A program made the position numbers and the translations under genes. Positions 52,789-62,102 of a DNA stretch of 64,000 nucleotides are shown here, one piece after another. Source of the stretch: a sulfur-oxidizing endosymbiont of Gigantopelta aegis (lineage in GTDB: Bacteria; Pseudomonadota; Gammaproteobacteria; GRL18); contig NZ_JAEHGE010000001.1 in the NCBI RefSeq assembly GCF_016097415.1, positions 2,715,157-2,779,156 of the forward strand. Reading direction: 5' to 3'. The notes below the pieces were generated by a model. It had not been told where the DNA came from. It was given only the letters and a program-made list of their open reading frames with translations, and searched no databases. The first letter of the stretch is position 1, and each line of letters begins with the position of its first letter.

Positions 52789-53135
52789 ATGCAAAACAAG
52801 GCTGAATCCACAAAAACGACTCTATATTTTCCGCTTTTTCACACGCGGACAAGAATGAATTGTTGAGTGTCATTGAACAGAAAAACCAACGTATAAAAAT
52901 ACTGGAAGAAGCCCTTCGTCTGGCTCGTAGTAAACGCTTTGCACCCAGCAGTGAAAAAAGTGATGGTCAGGAACGCTTATTTGATGAAGCTGAGCAGGCG
53001 GCTGACGATGAGGGGCTCCCTGAACCTAAAACCACTTCGCCTAAGAAGAAAGAAAAAACAGGCAGGAAGCCTTTCTCAAAGACTATTCCAAGAGTCCCTG
53101 TCTTCATCGATCTGACAGATGAAGAAAAAGCCGGT
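52789..53135 (+). pseudogene. tnpC: IS66 TnpC transposase, N-terminal fragment
   Basis: Begins MQNKAESTKTTLY at 52789 and then leaves frame at CACAAAAACGAC, where 5 A appear and 6 would keep it. The in-frame remainder has the N-terminal leucine zipper-like ELLSVIEQKNQRIKILEEAL and the RSKRFAPSSEKSDGQERLFD signature. The DDE domain is absent because IS3 copy 5 cuts the gene at 53136. Not functional. Confidence 0.82.
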
Positions 53136-54652
53136 TGATGTGTCAACACTTTTCCGGACAGTTTTCTAAATATTTTTTGGCTGTTTCAAGTGATTTTTGT
53201 CATTTTGTATTTCCTATCATTTTAGTTTCTCATGTTAACTTTAAACAGATGAAGAGAAAGGGCTTTGCCCTCTGGAACGATAGAGCCGTTCCATTCACCC
53301 AAGGTATTTTCACAACGGTAATGATCCTGTTACAATATCTTCACGGCACAGGCTGAGGAGCCGATGGCCGTCAACGGTAATGGGCGGCATTTATGTCGCC
53401 TTTTACCCCTCTTCAATCAATCGATTTAAGCTATTTCCTGCTGTATTTCATAATCGACTGGTGACAAATAATCATTAGCCGAATGAAGTCGCTCCCGATT
53501 ATAAAATACCTCAATATATTCAAATATTGCCTGCTTTGCTTCTACTCTGGTTTTGAATCGACAATGGTGCGTCAATTCAGTTTTCAAACTATGAAAGAAG
53601 CTCTCTGATACAGCATTGTCCCAGCAATTTCCTTTGCGGCTCATAGACTGAATTATGTTATGATCCGACAATATTTTTCTATGACTATCAGAGGCATATT
53701 GGCTACCTCGGTCAGTATGCCAAAGCAATCCATCCATTGGTTTACGCTTCCATATGGCCATCAGTAAAGCATCATTGACTAGCTTGGCTTTCATTCGCTC
53801 ATCCATCGACCAGCCAACAATTTGCCTAGAGAATAAGTCAATGACAACCGCTAAATATAACCAGCCTTCCTTGGTGGCAATATAGGTAATATCACCCACA
53901 TAGTAGCGATCAGGTTGAGAGACAGTAAACTCTCTTTCCAGTAAATTTGGAGATATACGCTTATTATGCTTGGAATTAGTCGTCGCTTTAAAGCGTCTCT
54001 TCGTTTTACAAAACAAACCGGCTTTTTTCATTAATCGACCAATTCTCCGGCGGCTTATATGAACGCCTTTTTCAGCCAGTTTTCTTTTTAAGACGACGGG
54101 TTCCATAAGTCTTGCGACTGTCTTCAAACAGTTTTTTAGCTGCTCAGTAAGCGCTTCATTTTCTTTCTCTCTATCCGTTTTAGGAGAGCTAACCCAATCA
54201 TAATAGCAACTACGGAAACATCCATAAAACGGCACAGAATCGTTACCGGGTAATCTTTAGCCTGATCAGTTATCCATGCGTACTTCACAAAGTTTCCCTT
54301 GCAAAGTACGCTGTGGCCTTTTTAATAAATCACGCTCCTGAATCACTTTTGCCAATTCTTTTTTCAGACGTTTTACTTCATCATAAATGTGTTCATCACT
54401 TCTATTGGCTACCGTCTTCACCGGTTTGGAATATTTACTGATCCAGGTATGTAGAGTATTTACATTAACACCTAGCTCCCTGGCAGTCTGAGAAACGGGT
54501 TGATCCGTCTCATTAGCTAATTTGACAGCTGATTCTTTAAATTCTGATGTATAGCTTTTATTCGGTTTTTTTGTTTGATCATTCATTTTAGGTCACACTT
54601 TTTATCTTTTAGTTATTTTAAGTTGTGTGTCCGGTTAAGTATAGCCACATTA
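53136..54652 (-). mobile_element. IS3-family element, copy 5, recombinant flanks
   Basis: Full-length 1517-bp copy. Left flank is IS66 tnpC (ggt), right flank the zinc-ribbon gene of the IS21-like element (act). The lack of a target duplication indicates that recombination between two IS3 copies deleted what lay between, including the rest of tnpC, the IS66 right end and the IS21-type transposase. Confidence 0.92.
53426..54586 (-). pseudogene. IS3 transposase OrfA/OrfB, copy 5
   Basis: orfA (54266-54586) is open with its HTH. orfB lost one G in its first codons (TACGGAAACATC for TACGGGAAACATC). From 54235 it reads open for 269 residues, but the A6/A5 pair leaves 13 residues out of frame ([17 protein letters not shown]). 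The catalytic DDE region ([21 protein letters not shown]) is intact. The same A6/A5 pair in copy 2 shows a shared ancestry. Confidence 0.86.
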
Positions 54653-55244
54653 ACTCAAAGTGGCCATCACGAACCAGGCGGTGATCGATCCAACTGAACT
54701 GAGAGGGATTTGACGTAATTGCCCTGGATTGGGCATAGGATGCTCGGTCATTGTTTTCTCCATGTTTTAGGTGAGTGTTGAGTAAAAGATCCTCGCCTAA
54801 TTCTCGCAGTTTCAGACCACTCTCGACTATGTCATCTTGTAACGTACTACCGATAAGATGTGCAATTAATCCTATTAAAACAGTGGGTTGGGACTTTAAG
54901 ATCTCTTGTAACGCATTGGCGTTAAGATCGTCTGTTTTCTCTTTTATATCAATCGCTTGCGTGATTAAGGTATCTTGTAACGGTAATGGGTTATCCAATG
55001 ATTGTTGTACAATTTTCCAGTATTTTGGATTTTGGGAACGCCATTGCTGAACACGCTGGACATTGACAGTGCCACAGAAGTAGTTTTTATTTTGAGGTTT
55101 TTGCAGCCATTTTTTTTGACTGGCGGCCTTACTGGCTTGTCGACACTCAGGTGCTGAGCAGAATTTCTGACGACCTTTAGAGCGGGGGTTGGGTTTGAAA
55201 AAAGTGTGGCAGTGCAAGCACTTGCAAGTTCCTGAACGTGGCAT
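54653..55244 (-). pseudogene. Zinc-ribbon protein of the IS21-like element, 3'-truncated
   Basis: The first gene of the IS21-like element, about 198 native residues. The N-terminal zinc ribbon has CKCLHCHTFFKPNPRS and KFCSAPECRQASKAASQKKW. This is followed by KNYFCGTVNVQRVQQWRSQN. Such proteins often precede an integrase-type transposase and IstB. After RDGHFEL the frame runs into IS3 copy 5 and stops within ten codons. The role in transposition is not established. Confidence 0.65.
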
Positions 55245-55430
55245 TGAGTATTTCCTCTACCTGAGATAGTTGAGGAAAAGCAAGAAAAAGTACAGCAAAG
55301 AAAAGAACGGAAGAAGACAGAAGAAAATCCAAGTAGAACAAAAGATTTTTTTAAAAATTGGGAAGAAAAGCAGAAGAAGAAATGACATTTTCAAATGGCC
55401 AAGATTAGGACACTTTCAGGAGACCCCTGA

Positions 55431-56758
55431 CAGTCTGGACTGCTAAAGGATTTAAATCAAAGCCCCAGACATTGTTTATGATGTGTTTTAACACTTCTAA
55501 ATCACCCCACCCATCATCTGTTGCTTGTATTTTTATTTTCCTGATTAAAGCCAGTAAGAAAGAAGCTGAACCACATGTTGGATCAAGAAATCGTTGAGTT
55601 AAAAAATTTTTTACATTGATTCTATCCAGAGTGACTTCAACCAACCATTCTGGTGTATAAAATTCACCCAGACTTTTTCGTAGCTCATTTGGCACGAGAT
55701 CTTGATAAAACGACTTAAGAACATCTTTTGAACGTGCGGAAGTTAATTTATCCGCTCTATACATGGAGAATGAAAGCAAAATACCTTTTAATCCATCAAT
55801 TATTTTGGCTTGATGTTGTTTCAATCTTGCAACATCAAGATACCAACTGAAAATAACTTCTTCTCCAAACCCATTTATTCCAGCACCAGAAAAGAAATTA
55901 CCCTGTTCAATTTCATATTCCATTCGGTCAATTAATAATTGACCATCAAGGCTGACTGTTTCTCTGATAAATCCTTTATAAGTGGTTAGTGCATGTTCGG
56001 CAACAACTTCTGCACCAAGAATTTTTATCAAAAGAGAGTTGTAAGTATGTATGACAAAAAGTGCAACAGGGATCTTCAATTCTTCAGACTTTTTTGTTCA
56101 GAGAAATTGACTTGAAATCCAATATTATCAAGAATCCCATTCACTTGGCTGATGGAAAGATTTGATGTTTGTCCATAAAGAGCTTTCCACTCTTCAAAGA
56201 TCATTTTTATTTTATTATTATTTTTCTTTTCCAGTCGCTCTGATAATGCGTCAGATAAAGCCTGTAACATATTACAGCCAGCATCAGAACTATGACCAAA
56301 ATCAGTGATTAGATTTTCTGATGTAACAGGAACCCATTTACAATCAGTCAGAGCCTTAACTATCAAAGATACACTGGATTCACTTAATGGTAATAATGCA
56401 TCATGAACTATTTTTCCTCGGCTGTACCGTGCAAATGCAATATGCTCTGCATCGGTAACTATTCCAATATAATCCTCATTGTCGAGGGATTCGAGTTTAG
56501 CACGAGTCGGGATATATTTTTTAAGCGATCAAACACCGCATTTTTAAATGCAGAACTGGAAGTACTGCCATTAAATAAGCCCTTATCCTTAAATTCAATA
56601 ATAACTCTGTTATAACTGGCATCAACTCTTTGCCTCTCCATTTGAAAAGGAATATTTAAAGCATCACCAATAATCTTTATCCATCCCTGGCGTACTTCTG
56701 TTTCATTGAGCCAGTTACCTTTGTCTTTCTTAAGTTGTTTGAAAATTGTTTTATTCAT
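55431..56758 (-). pseudogene. Type IIG-like R-M protein, N-terminal third, copy B
   Basis: The gene starts at 56758 (MNKTIFKQLKKDKGNWLNET). A PD-(D/E)xK-like motif (RVDASYNR, IIEFKDKG) marks the nuclease. Then come helical connector, the Eco57I-type methylase start LRKSLGEFYTPEWLVEV, SAM motif I FLDPTCGSASFLLALI, and VWGFDLNPLAVQT at the IS21-like insertion. Two frameshifts: 56517-56522 (6 T; copy A has 7) and 56090-56095 (6 T, frame needs 7). Single-chain cut-and-methylate architecture is inferred from the order nuclease-methylase-recognition. Other genes typical of BREX or DISARM are absent. Confidence 0.82.
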
Positions 56759-56770
56759 AATGGCTCATAG

Positions 56771-57240
56771 TTAATTAGGTGAAAAATAAATGATGTCTTC
56801 TGGACTAACAATGCCTTTTGCCAGACCTAAACGCATAGCGGGTGTTTTTTTGTCTTTTCCTGCAATACAATAATTATAATAAACTCGGAATATATCGAGT
56901 AACTTAACAATGTTCTTTGGGTTGTAAGCAGAATACCCATACCACCTTCTGCCAGAACTGCTGGCAGATGAAATAACTCGCTCTAATAATGATAATCTAC
57001 GTCTAACCTGCATAAAAAAATTATCAATCCCATGCATGGAGGCTTTGTTATATAACCATGCCTGATGGTCTTCATCATAGTCACCATAATCAGTAAGATA
57101 ACAAATCGCTTTTTCTGGTTCAGACATATTAGGAAAAGGGTGTAAAAGCCATTTATCTTTCCAGTTTCCAATTTCCTGCATGTTTTCTAATCGATCTTTT
57201 ATTATTTTTAATTTTATTTTATTTTTGATAAATCAGGGTG
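56771..57240 (-). pseudogene. Transposase-like gene, 3' part, copy B
   Basis: The C-terminal part after IS3 copy 6: KNKIKLKIIKDRLENMQEIG, WYGYSAYNPKNIVKLLDIFR and the end IYFSPN. The late Glu in LLERVISSA is the candidate third acidic residue. It ends 12 bp before the R-M start, suggesting coupled expression. One substitution (Val for Ala) separates it from copy A here. Confidence 0.75.
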
Positions 57241-57530
57241 TGATGTGTCAACACTTTTCCGGACAGTTTTCTAAATATTTTTTGGCTGTTTCAAGTGATT
57301 TTTGTCATTTTGTATTTCCTATCATTTTAGTTTCTCATGTTAACTTTAAACAGATGAAGAGAAAGGGCTTTGCCCTCTGGAACGATAGAGCCGTTCCATT
57401 CACCCAAGGTATTTTCACAACGGTAATGATCCTGTTACAATATCTTCACGGCACAGGCTGAGGAGCCGATGGCCGTCAACGGTAATGGGCGGCATTTATG
57501 TCGCCTTTTACCCCTCTTCAATCAATCGAT

Positions 57531-58394
57531 TTAAGCTATTTCCTGCTGTATTTCATAATCGACTGGTGACAAATAATCATTAGCCGAATGAAGTCGCTCC
57601 CGATTATAAAATACCTCAATATATTCAAATATTGCCTGCTTTGCTTCTACTCTGGTTTTGAATCGACAATGGTGCGTCAATTCAGTTTTCAAACTATGAA
57701 AGAAGCTCTCTGATACAGCATTGTCCCAGCAATTTCCTTTGCGGCTCATAGACTGAATTATGTTATGATCCGACAATATTTTTCTATGACTATCAGAGGC
57801 ATATTGGCTACCTCGGTCAGTATGCCAAAGCAATCCATCCATTGGTTTACGCTTCCATATGGCCATCAGTAAAGCATCATTGACTAGCTTGGCTTTCATT
57901 CGCTCATCCATCGACCAGCCAACAATTTGCCTAGAGAATAAGTCAATGACAACCGCTAAATATAACCAGCCTTCCTTGGTGGCAATATAGGTAATATCAC
58001 CCACATAGTAGCGATCAGGTTGAGAGACAGTAAACTCTCTTTCCAGTAAATTTGGAGATATACGCTTATTATGCTTGGAATTAGTCGTCGCTTTAAAGCG
58101 TCTCTTCGTTTTACAAAACAAACCGGCTTTTTTCATTAATCGACCAATTCTCCGGCGGCTTATATGAACGCCTTTTTCAGCCAGTTTTCTTTTAAGACGA
58201 CGGGTTCCATAAGTCTTGCGACTGTCTTCAAACAGTTTTTTTAGCTGCTCAGTAAGCGCTTCATTTTCTTTCTCTCTATCCGTTTTAGGAGAGCTAACCC
58301 AATCATAATAGCAACTACGGGAAACATCCATAAAACGGCACAGAATCGTTACCGGGTAATCTTTAGCCTGATCAGTTATCCATGCGTACTTCAC
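57531..58394 (-). CDS. IS3-family OrfB integrase, intact
   Basis: DDE transposase of 287 residues. N-terminal HTH_21 region [13 protein letters not shown] and [20 protein letters not shown]; catalytic core with VGDITYIAT (first Asp), [11 protein letters not shown] (second Asp) and [14 protein letters not shown] (Glu). It is the only copy with 7 A in the internal run, which keeps [15 protein letters not shown] in frame. It starts at GTG (58394). In the inferred ancestor this GTG overlaps the OrfA stop (GTGA) in the -1 frame. Confidence 0.9.
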   Translation of the reverse strand: MKYAWITDQAKDYPVTILCRFMDVSRSCYYDWVSSPKTDREKENEALTEQLKKLFEDSRKTYGTRRLKRKLAEKGVHISRRRIGRLMKKAGLFCKTKRRFKATTNSKHNKRISPNLLEREFTVSQPDRYYVGDITYIATKEGWLYLAVVIDLFSRQIVGWSMDERMKAKLVNDALLMAIWKRKPMDGLLWHTDRGSQYASDSHRKILSDHNIIQSMSRKGNCWDNAVSESFFHSLKTELTHHCRFKTRVEAKQAIFEYIEVFYNRERLHSANDYLSPVDYEIQQEIA

Positions 58395-58692
58395 AAAGTT
58401 TCCCTTGCAAAGTACGCTGTGGCCTTTTTAATAAATCACGCTCCTGAATCACTTTTGCCAATTCTTTTTTCAGACGTTTTACTTCATCATAAATGTGTTC
58501 ATCACTTCTATTGGCTACCGTCTTCACCGGTTTGGAATATTTACTGATCCAGGTATGTAGAGTATTTACATTAACACCTAGCTCCCTGGCAGTCTGAGAA
58601 ACGGGTTGATCCGTCTCATTAGCTAATTTGACAGCTGATTCTTTAAATTCTGATGTATAGCTTTTATTCGGTTTTTTTGTTTGATCATTCAT
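58372..58692 (-). CDS. IS3-family OrfA, C-terminus altered
   Basis: HTH protein of 106 residues that binds the IS ends ([38 protein letters not shown]), followed by a leucine-zipper-like helix ([20 protein letters not shown]). After that, the A-run is 5 where 6 would give the usual IS3 ending [17 protein letters not shown]. So the last 18 residues ([17 protein letters not shown]) are out of the ancestral frame and the A-AAA-AAG slippery site is lost. Confidence 0.82.
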   Translation of the reverse strand: MNDQTKKPNKSYTSEFKESAVKLANETDQPVSQTARELGVNVNTLHTWISKYSKPVKTVANRSDEHIYDEVKRLKKELAKVIQERDLLKRPQRTLQGKLCEVRMDN

Positions 58693-58758
58693 TTTAGGTC
58701 ACACTTTTTATCTTTTAGTTGTTTTAAGTTGTGTGTCCGGTTAAGTATAGCCACATTA

Positions 58759-60053
58759 GTGTTCTTTTTGCTGATCTGAAAAATAGTTCCTGGAATCATT
58801 TAAAGTTCTCCGCTTTTCATCAACAGTTAAATCCTTTGTTATTCGAACATAAAAAGCATCACAGCTTCTATTTTTTATTTCGTTATGGAAAGCTGTTAAG
58901 CAGGTTGCTCTCATTCCAGAATCTTGATCTAAAAAGAATCTGATTTTTTCAACACCACTGAACAATTTATGTATAAAAAGAAATGTCCATACATCGTATA
59001 TTCAGAATGGATCTGCATTCCATTTTGAGGCAATTTTTGTACTTGATAGAGAGCTTCTGATTCTTCTATATCATCACGAGAAATTGCATCCTTGTATGTT
59101 GCTGATATATCGGCACTTAAAGATGATCCATTTGTCTTTTTGGATCTTGAATTTTTCACACTCTCTTTATAATCACCATTCAACCAGAATCTTGCATGTT
59201 TTCGATAGGCGTATTGGGCATTATAATCATTAACAGATAAAGCATTTTCTTCTATTTCAATAGGGCTAATACAAGGATCATAGTTTAAATTCATTTGAAA
59301 TACGTAGCCCGTTTCATTGTCAGCACTACCGATTGCTGAAAGTTTAATATTTCGTTTATCTTCTCTTGTCCAATTAACAATATATTCCTGTCTATCCACG
59401 CTAACATAAAGTCGCTTTATATTGCTTTTAATTAACCTCTGTTCTCTTTCTGATACAAAGGTCATGCACTGTTTATGCAGAAAATCAATTTTTGCATAAA
59501 CAGTCGCCATACCAACATCAGCAACTTCACAGATTCGCCTTAAAGGGGATTTATTCATTAGAAGTTTGAAAATAAGATTGTTTTTATGAGGCTGTTTTTG
59601 ACCAGTTGTAGATTGTTTAACTGAAAATGTTTTCTTACAAGACTTGCATCGATAACGACTAGAACCTGATTTTGTTTTCCCAAAAGACTGGTAAAATTCT
59701 TTTCCTAACTTAATACTAATGAGATTATTTTTACATGAATTATCAGGGCATGACACCTCTGGAGTTTCTTTTAAATATTCTTCAATTCGCTGTAATTCAT
59801 CCCAAATTCCTTGATTGCTCTTAACTGGGAATAACTCATTACAAGACTTGCAAATCAGTTTAGTAACTGGCTTTCGACTACCACTTGATAATTTGTAGCA
59901 GTCTTTTTGTGATTTATGGAGTTTAACTTGGCTTTCTGTGCTGGCAGGAACACCATAATTTTGGCACAATGGATTTTTGCAAAAATTAACCTGAATATCG
60001 TTAATTTCAACTGGAATTCTTGGTTGTTTTATATCAGAAGATATTTTATCCAT
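58759..60053 (-). pseudogene. Transposase-like protein of R-M transposon, 5' part, copy B
   Basis: Start ATG at 60053, about 57 bp inside the right terminal repeat. Two zinc ribbons are visible: Cys25/Cys30 with Cys68/Cys71, and Cys102/Cys107 with Cys136/Cys139, followed by an HTH-like helix (SPLRRICEVADVGMATVYAK). A first candidate catalytic Asp220 is in LYVSVDRQEYIVNW and a second (Asp376) in FFLDQDSG. The frame breaks at GHFF (5 T for the 6 in copy A, about 58980). The protein would be about 586 residues with IS3 copy 6 removed. Zinc ribbon plus spaced acids suggests a DDE transposase related to IS1/IS1595 types, but the family is not confirmed. Confidence 0.65.
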
Positions 60054-60109
60054 TTAGATATCCCCTTAAATGTTGATTTTACAAGAATAATAGCTTAATT
60101 TATCGCATT

Positions 60110-60135
60110 TATCAACACCTTTATTTATCGGCTTG
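60110..60135 (-). repeat. Right terminal inverted repeat of R-M transposon, copy B
   Basis: Complement reads CAAGCCGATAAATAAAGG and on to GTTGATA; pairs with 49122-49147. Immediately outside, TATTTCTAATGG belongs to the ISKra4 transposase gene (compare 21407 region), giving an exact junction. Confidence 0.8.
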
Positions 60136-60969
60136 TATTTCTAATGGGGGTTCGAAAAGGAACGACATTATCATCTTCTGCTACTTTCATAATAGATTCA
60201 GCAGCACGAATATGAGATTGTACGGTATAAACGGCAGCCACTTGTGCCATACGTTTTCGGTCTTTTTTCTCTCCCTGACTCAGACGACCTTTGAGCTTCT
60301 TATTCTTCTGGGCATTTTTCTTTGTGCATTCTCTTAAACCTTCAGGTCGCATAACTATCCCTTTCCATCAAAGGTTAAGACCAGAAAATCTGATGTTTTT
60401 TCGGGTTCAATAAATCGTTTTTTCTTATAAAAACCTTCAAAATCCTGAGCAACATCTCTCACTATATTGAGGCACTGTCTTTTGGGCACATGACCAGCAG
60501 TTGTACTATCAATACTTTCAACGACATCATCGAATGAACCTCGAATGGCTTCTTTAGACACTCTGAAATAAATACCATCACTGTAACTGTTAGTTGATAA
60601 ATTCAGTTCAGCATCAATAGGAAATAAACTGTCTTTATTTCTTTGACTATAACCATTTCTGGTGGCAGTGACCTGACCAAACAAACTATTCAGCGAACGA
60701 TGGGTGTTTGTACGGACATAATTCAGCTTGTCTCCTGAAACGGTGTTAACACAGCTTCTTTTTTCCTCGTTGGCGGCTTTTAAATCTAGCCAGCCCTGCA
60801 GTAGTCGTCTTAAAATTTCCTGACCTTCCTTGTTAATAAAATCTTCTATGTCACCATGTTCACAATTTTTATGTTTATCTGTTTGTAATTGTTTAATCAA
60901 CTGTTCAAGTTGATCCTGAGCACCAAAAAAGAATGAATAATCGTTTGAATTTAGGTATGCTATGTTCAT
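60136..60969 (-). pseudogene. ISKra4 transposase, N-terminal part
   Basis: Encodes the first about 270 residues in two frames (60355-60969, then 60136 to about 60352). It keeps EKTSDFLVLTFDGKG intact where the first copy is shifted, but is itself shifted at CCCTTTCC (one T less than the first copy). The catalytic core beyond PFRTPIRN is absent. Together the two copies show the ancestral frame. Confidence 0.85.
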
Positions 60970-61102
60970 GAGAGAGGTCTTTTTATTGGGTTATGAAACT
61001 AAGAAGCTTATAAAACAATATTTTGATCTTTCTCTTTTCATTTTTCAAGCATTAACTATTGAATTTATTGTTTATTTTCATCGTTTTAGAAGATCTGCAC
61101 CC
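60136..61102 (-). mobile_element. ISKra4-family element, truncated second copy
   Basis: Right end identical to that of the 20722-22377 copy (GGGTGCAGATCTTC on the complement). The other half is missing where the R-M transposon tip adjoins. Bases beyond 61102 differ from the first copy, so this is an independent insertion. Confidence 0.88.
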
Positions 61103-61109
61103 AAACGAT

Positions 61110-61140
61110 TTTGATGCGGTTCGTTCCTCACCACATCCTA
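61110..61140 (-). repeat. 31-bp interspersed repeat, second copy
   Basis: Reverse complement of 43229-43259, identical over 31 bp. It lies 7 bp outside the ISKra4 end in the gap before the copper genes. Confidence 0.7.
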
Positions 61141-61240
61141 CTAATGTAAAGACAAATGGCTTATTTTATCATTCCAAATTAAAAAGGATGAATAAGTCTA
61201 AGCAAATCCACCCTTCATGATCACAAAACAGCCAATCTTA

Positions 61241-61732
61241 TTAGTGCTTATGGTCACCATTTGATGAGCTGTTCATATTACCCATCATTGGCATAGAACC
61301 CATCATACCTTGCATTTTAGTCATGTGAGAATCTAACATAGCCTGACGCTTAACCGCATCAGTTTCATTGGTTATTGTCATCATTTCAGCCTGCATTGCC
61401 TGACGTTTTTGCATCATTTCAGGTGACATTTTCATACCTTTGTTAGCCATCATTCCACCCATCATACCCTGCATTTTTTGCATGTGAGCCGACATCATAT
61501 CCTGACGAGTCTTAAGATCAGGCTCTTTTTGTATCTGCATCACTTCAGCACGCATTGCCTGACGTTTTTGCATCATTTCAGGTGACATTTTACCTTTACC
61601 CATACCACCATTCATAGGCATTGAGCCATCATTCATACCTGAGTGATCCATACCTGAGTGATCCATAGCGGCATAAACAACAGCAGAGCTGGCTAGTAGT
61701 GTCGATATTGTCAATGTTAGTAATTTTTTCAT
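61241..61732 (-). CDS. Met/His-rich exported protein, probable copper binder
   Basis: A 163-residue protein with a signal peptide (KLLTLTISTLLASSAVVYA). The mature part is unusually rich in Met and His: MDHSGMDHSGM near its start and NGDHKH at the end. Two internal repeats of about 50 residues share KMSPEMMQKRQAM and HMxKMQGMMG. Met-rich periplasmic proteins bind Cu(I). It is the third gene of copA-copZ-this gene on the minus strand, 124 bp after copZ, which strengthens a copper-sequestering role. No close named family was recognised. Confidence 0.7.
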   Translation of the reverse strand: MKKLLTLTISTLLASSAVVYAAMDHSGMDHSGMNDGSMPMNGGMGKGKMSPEMMQKRQAMRAEVMQIQKEPDLKTRQDMMSAHMQKMQGMMGGMMANKGMKMSPEMMQKRQAMQAEMMTITNETDAVKRQAMLDSHMTKMQGMMGSMPMMGNMNSSSNGDHKH

Positions 61733-61856
61733 TGGTATCTCCGTATTGATATATTCATATTAATTGATAATAAATTTGTGTTGAGTCCATTATATGACAA
61801 AACAATTACGTAAAAGTGTCATAAACATTAAATATTTGTAATGTTGGGATAGAATA

Positions 61857-62066
61857 TTAATTAACTAATTCAGCTTCATAGCCAGCATCAATTATAGCTG
61901 CAATTGCAGCATCACTGCTCATATCGCCTGAAATGTTTGCCGCACCAGGCTCTAAAGTCACTTCAACCTCTTCAACACCTGATACATCTTTTAAGGCCTT
62001 AGTCGCTTTCATCACACAGTGATTACAAGACATTCCGGTGATTTTTAAATTAATAACATTTCTCAT
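61857..62066 (-). CDS. copZ: CopZ-like copper chaperone (HMA domain)
   Basis: Small cytoplasmic metallochaperone of 69 residues, a single ferredoxin-like heavy-metal-associated domain. The metal site is GMSCNHCVMKATKAL with Cys14 and Cys17. The rest (DVSGVEEVEVTLEPG, AIIDAGYEAELV) is standard. It starts 36 bp after copA stops and probably hands Cu(I) to CopA in the same operon. Confidence 0.9.
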   Translation of the reverse strand: MRNVINLKITGMSCNHCVMKATKALKDVSGVEEVEVTLEPGAANISGDMSSDAAIAAIIDAGYEAELVN

Positions 62067-62102
62067 AATATTCTCCTATTTTTAAATTCTTTATATTTGA
62101 AC

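Larger units (their letters stand above)
51980..53135 (+). mobile_element. IS66-family element, right part lost
   Basis: GTAAGCGCTTAACC at 51980 resembles the GTAAGCG terminal repeat of IS66 elements and lies directly before istB's start. Genes tnpA, tnpB and the start of tnpC follow in the standard overlapping order. IS3 copy 5 truncates it at 53136. The inverted pair TGCCTCATAAT and ATTATGAGGCA before tnpA may be an operator. Confidence 0.75.
51032..55430 (-). mobile_element. IS21-like element with 9-bp duplication, internally rearranged
   Basis: Flanked by the direct repeat CAGTCTGGA at 51023-51031 and 55431-55439. The ends are long imperfect inverted repeats: inward from the right TCAGGGGTCTCCTGAA and later TTGGCCATTTGAAA; from the left TGACAGCGGTCTCGTGAA and TTGGCCATTTGAAA. 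It keeps an IstB-type ATPase gene and the 5' part of a zinc-ribbon gene, but the expected IstA-like transposase is missing; an IS66 fragment and IS3 copy 5 fill its place. Confidence 0.8.
57241..58758 (-). mobile_element. IS3-family element, copy 6, best-preserved, 3-bp duplication
   Basis: Full-length 1518-bp copy flanked by GTG at 57238-57240 and 58759-58761. The empty site (CAGGGTGTTC) is preserved in R-M copy A near 12312. It alone keeps an uninterrupted orfB, so it is probably the most recent insertion or the closest to the active ancestor. Confidence 0.95.
49122..60135 (-). mobile_element. R-M transposon with 26-bp terminal inverted repeats, copy B
   Basis: Bounded by CAAGCCGATAAACAAAGG (left) and, on the complement strand, CAAGCCGATAAATAAAGG (right): 26-bp inverted repeats with one mismatch. 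After removing the IS21-like insertion (51032-55430 plus one 9-bp duplication) and IS3 copy 6 (57241-58758 plus 3 bp), about 5085 bp remain. They hold only a transposase-like gene beside the right tip and a Type IIG-like R-M gene ending 28 bp inside the left tip. The left flank is the methyltransferase gene, the right flank an ISKra4 copy, so one side has been rearranged and no target duplication is visible. Confidence 0.75.

Noticed and set aside
55431-56758. R-M gene as BREX PglX or DISARM methylase
   Set aside because: No pglZ, brx, drm helicase or phospholipase-type genes nearby; the unit is bounded by terminal repeats with only one other gene.
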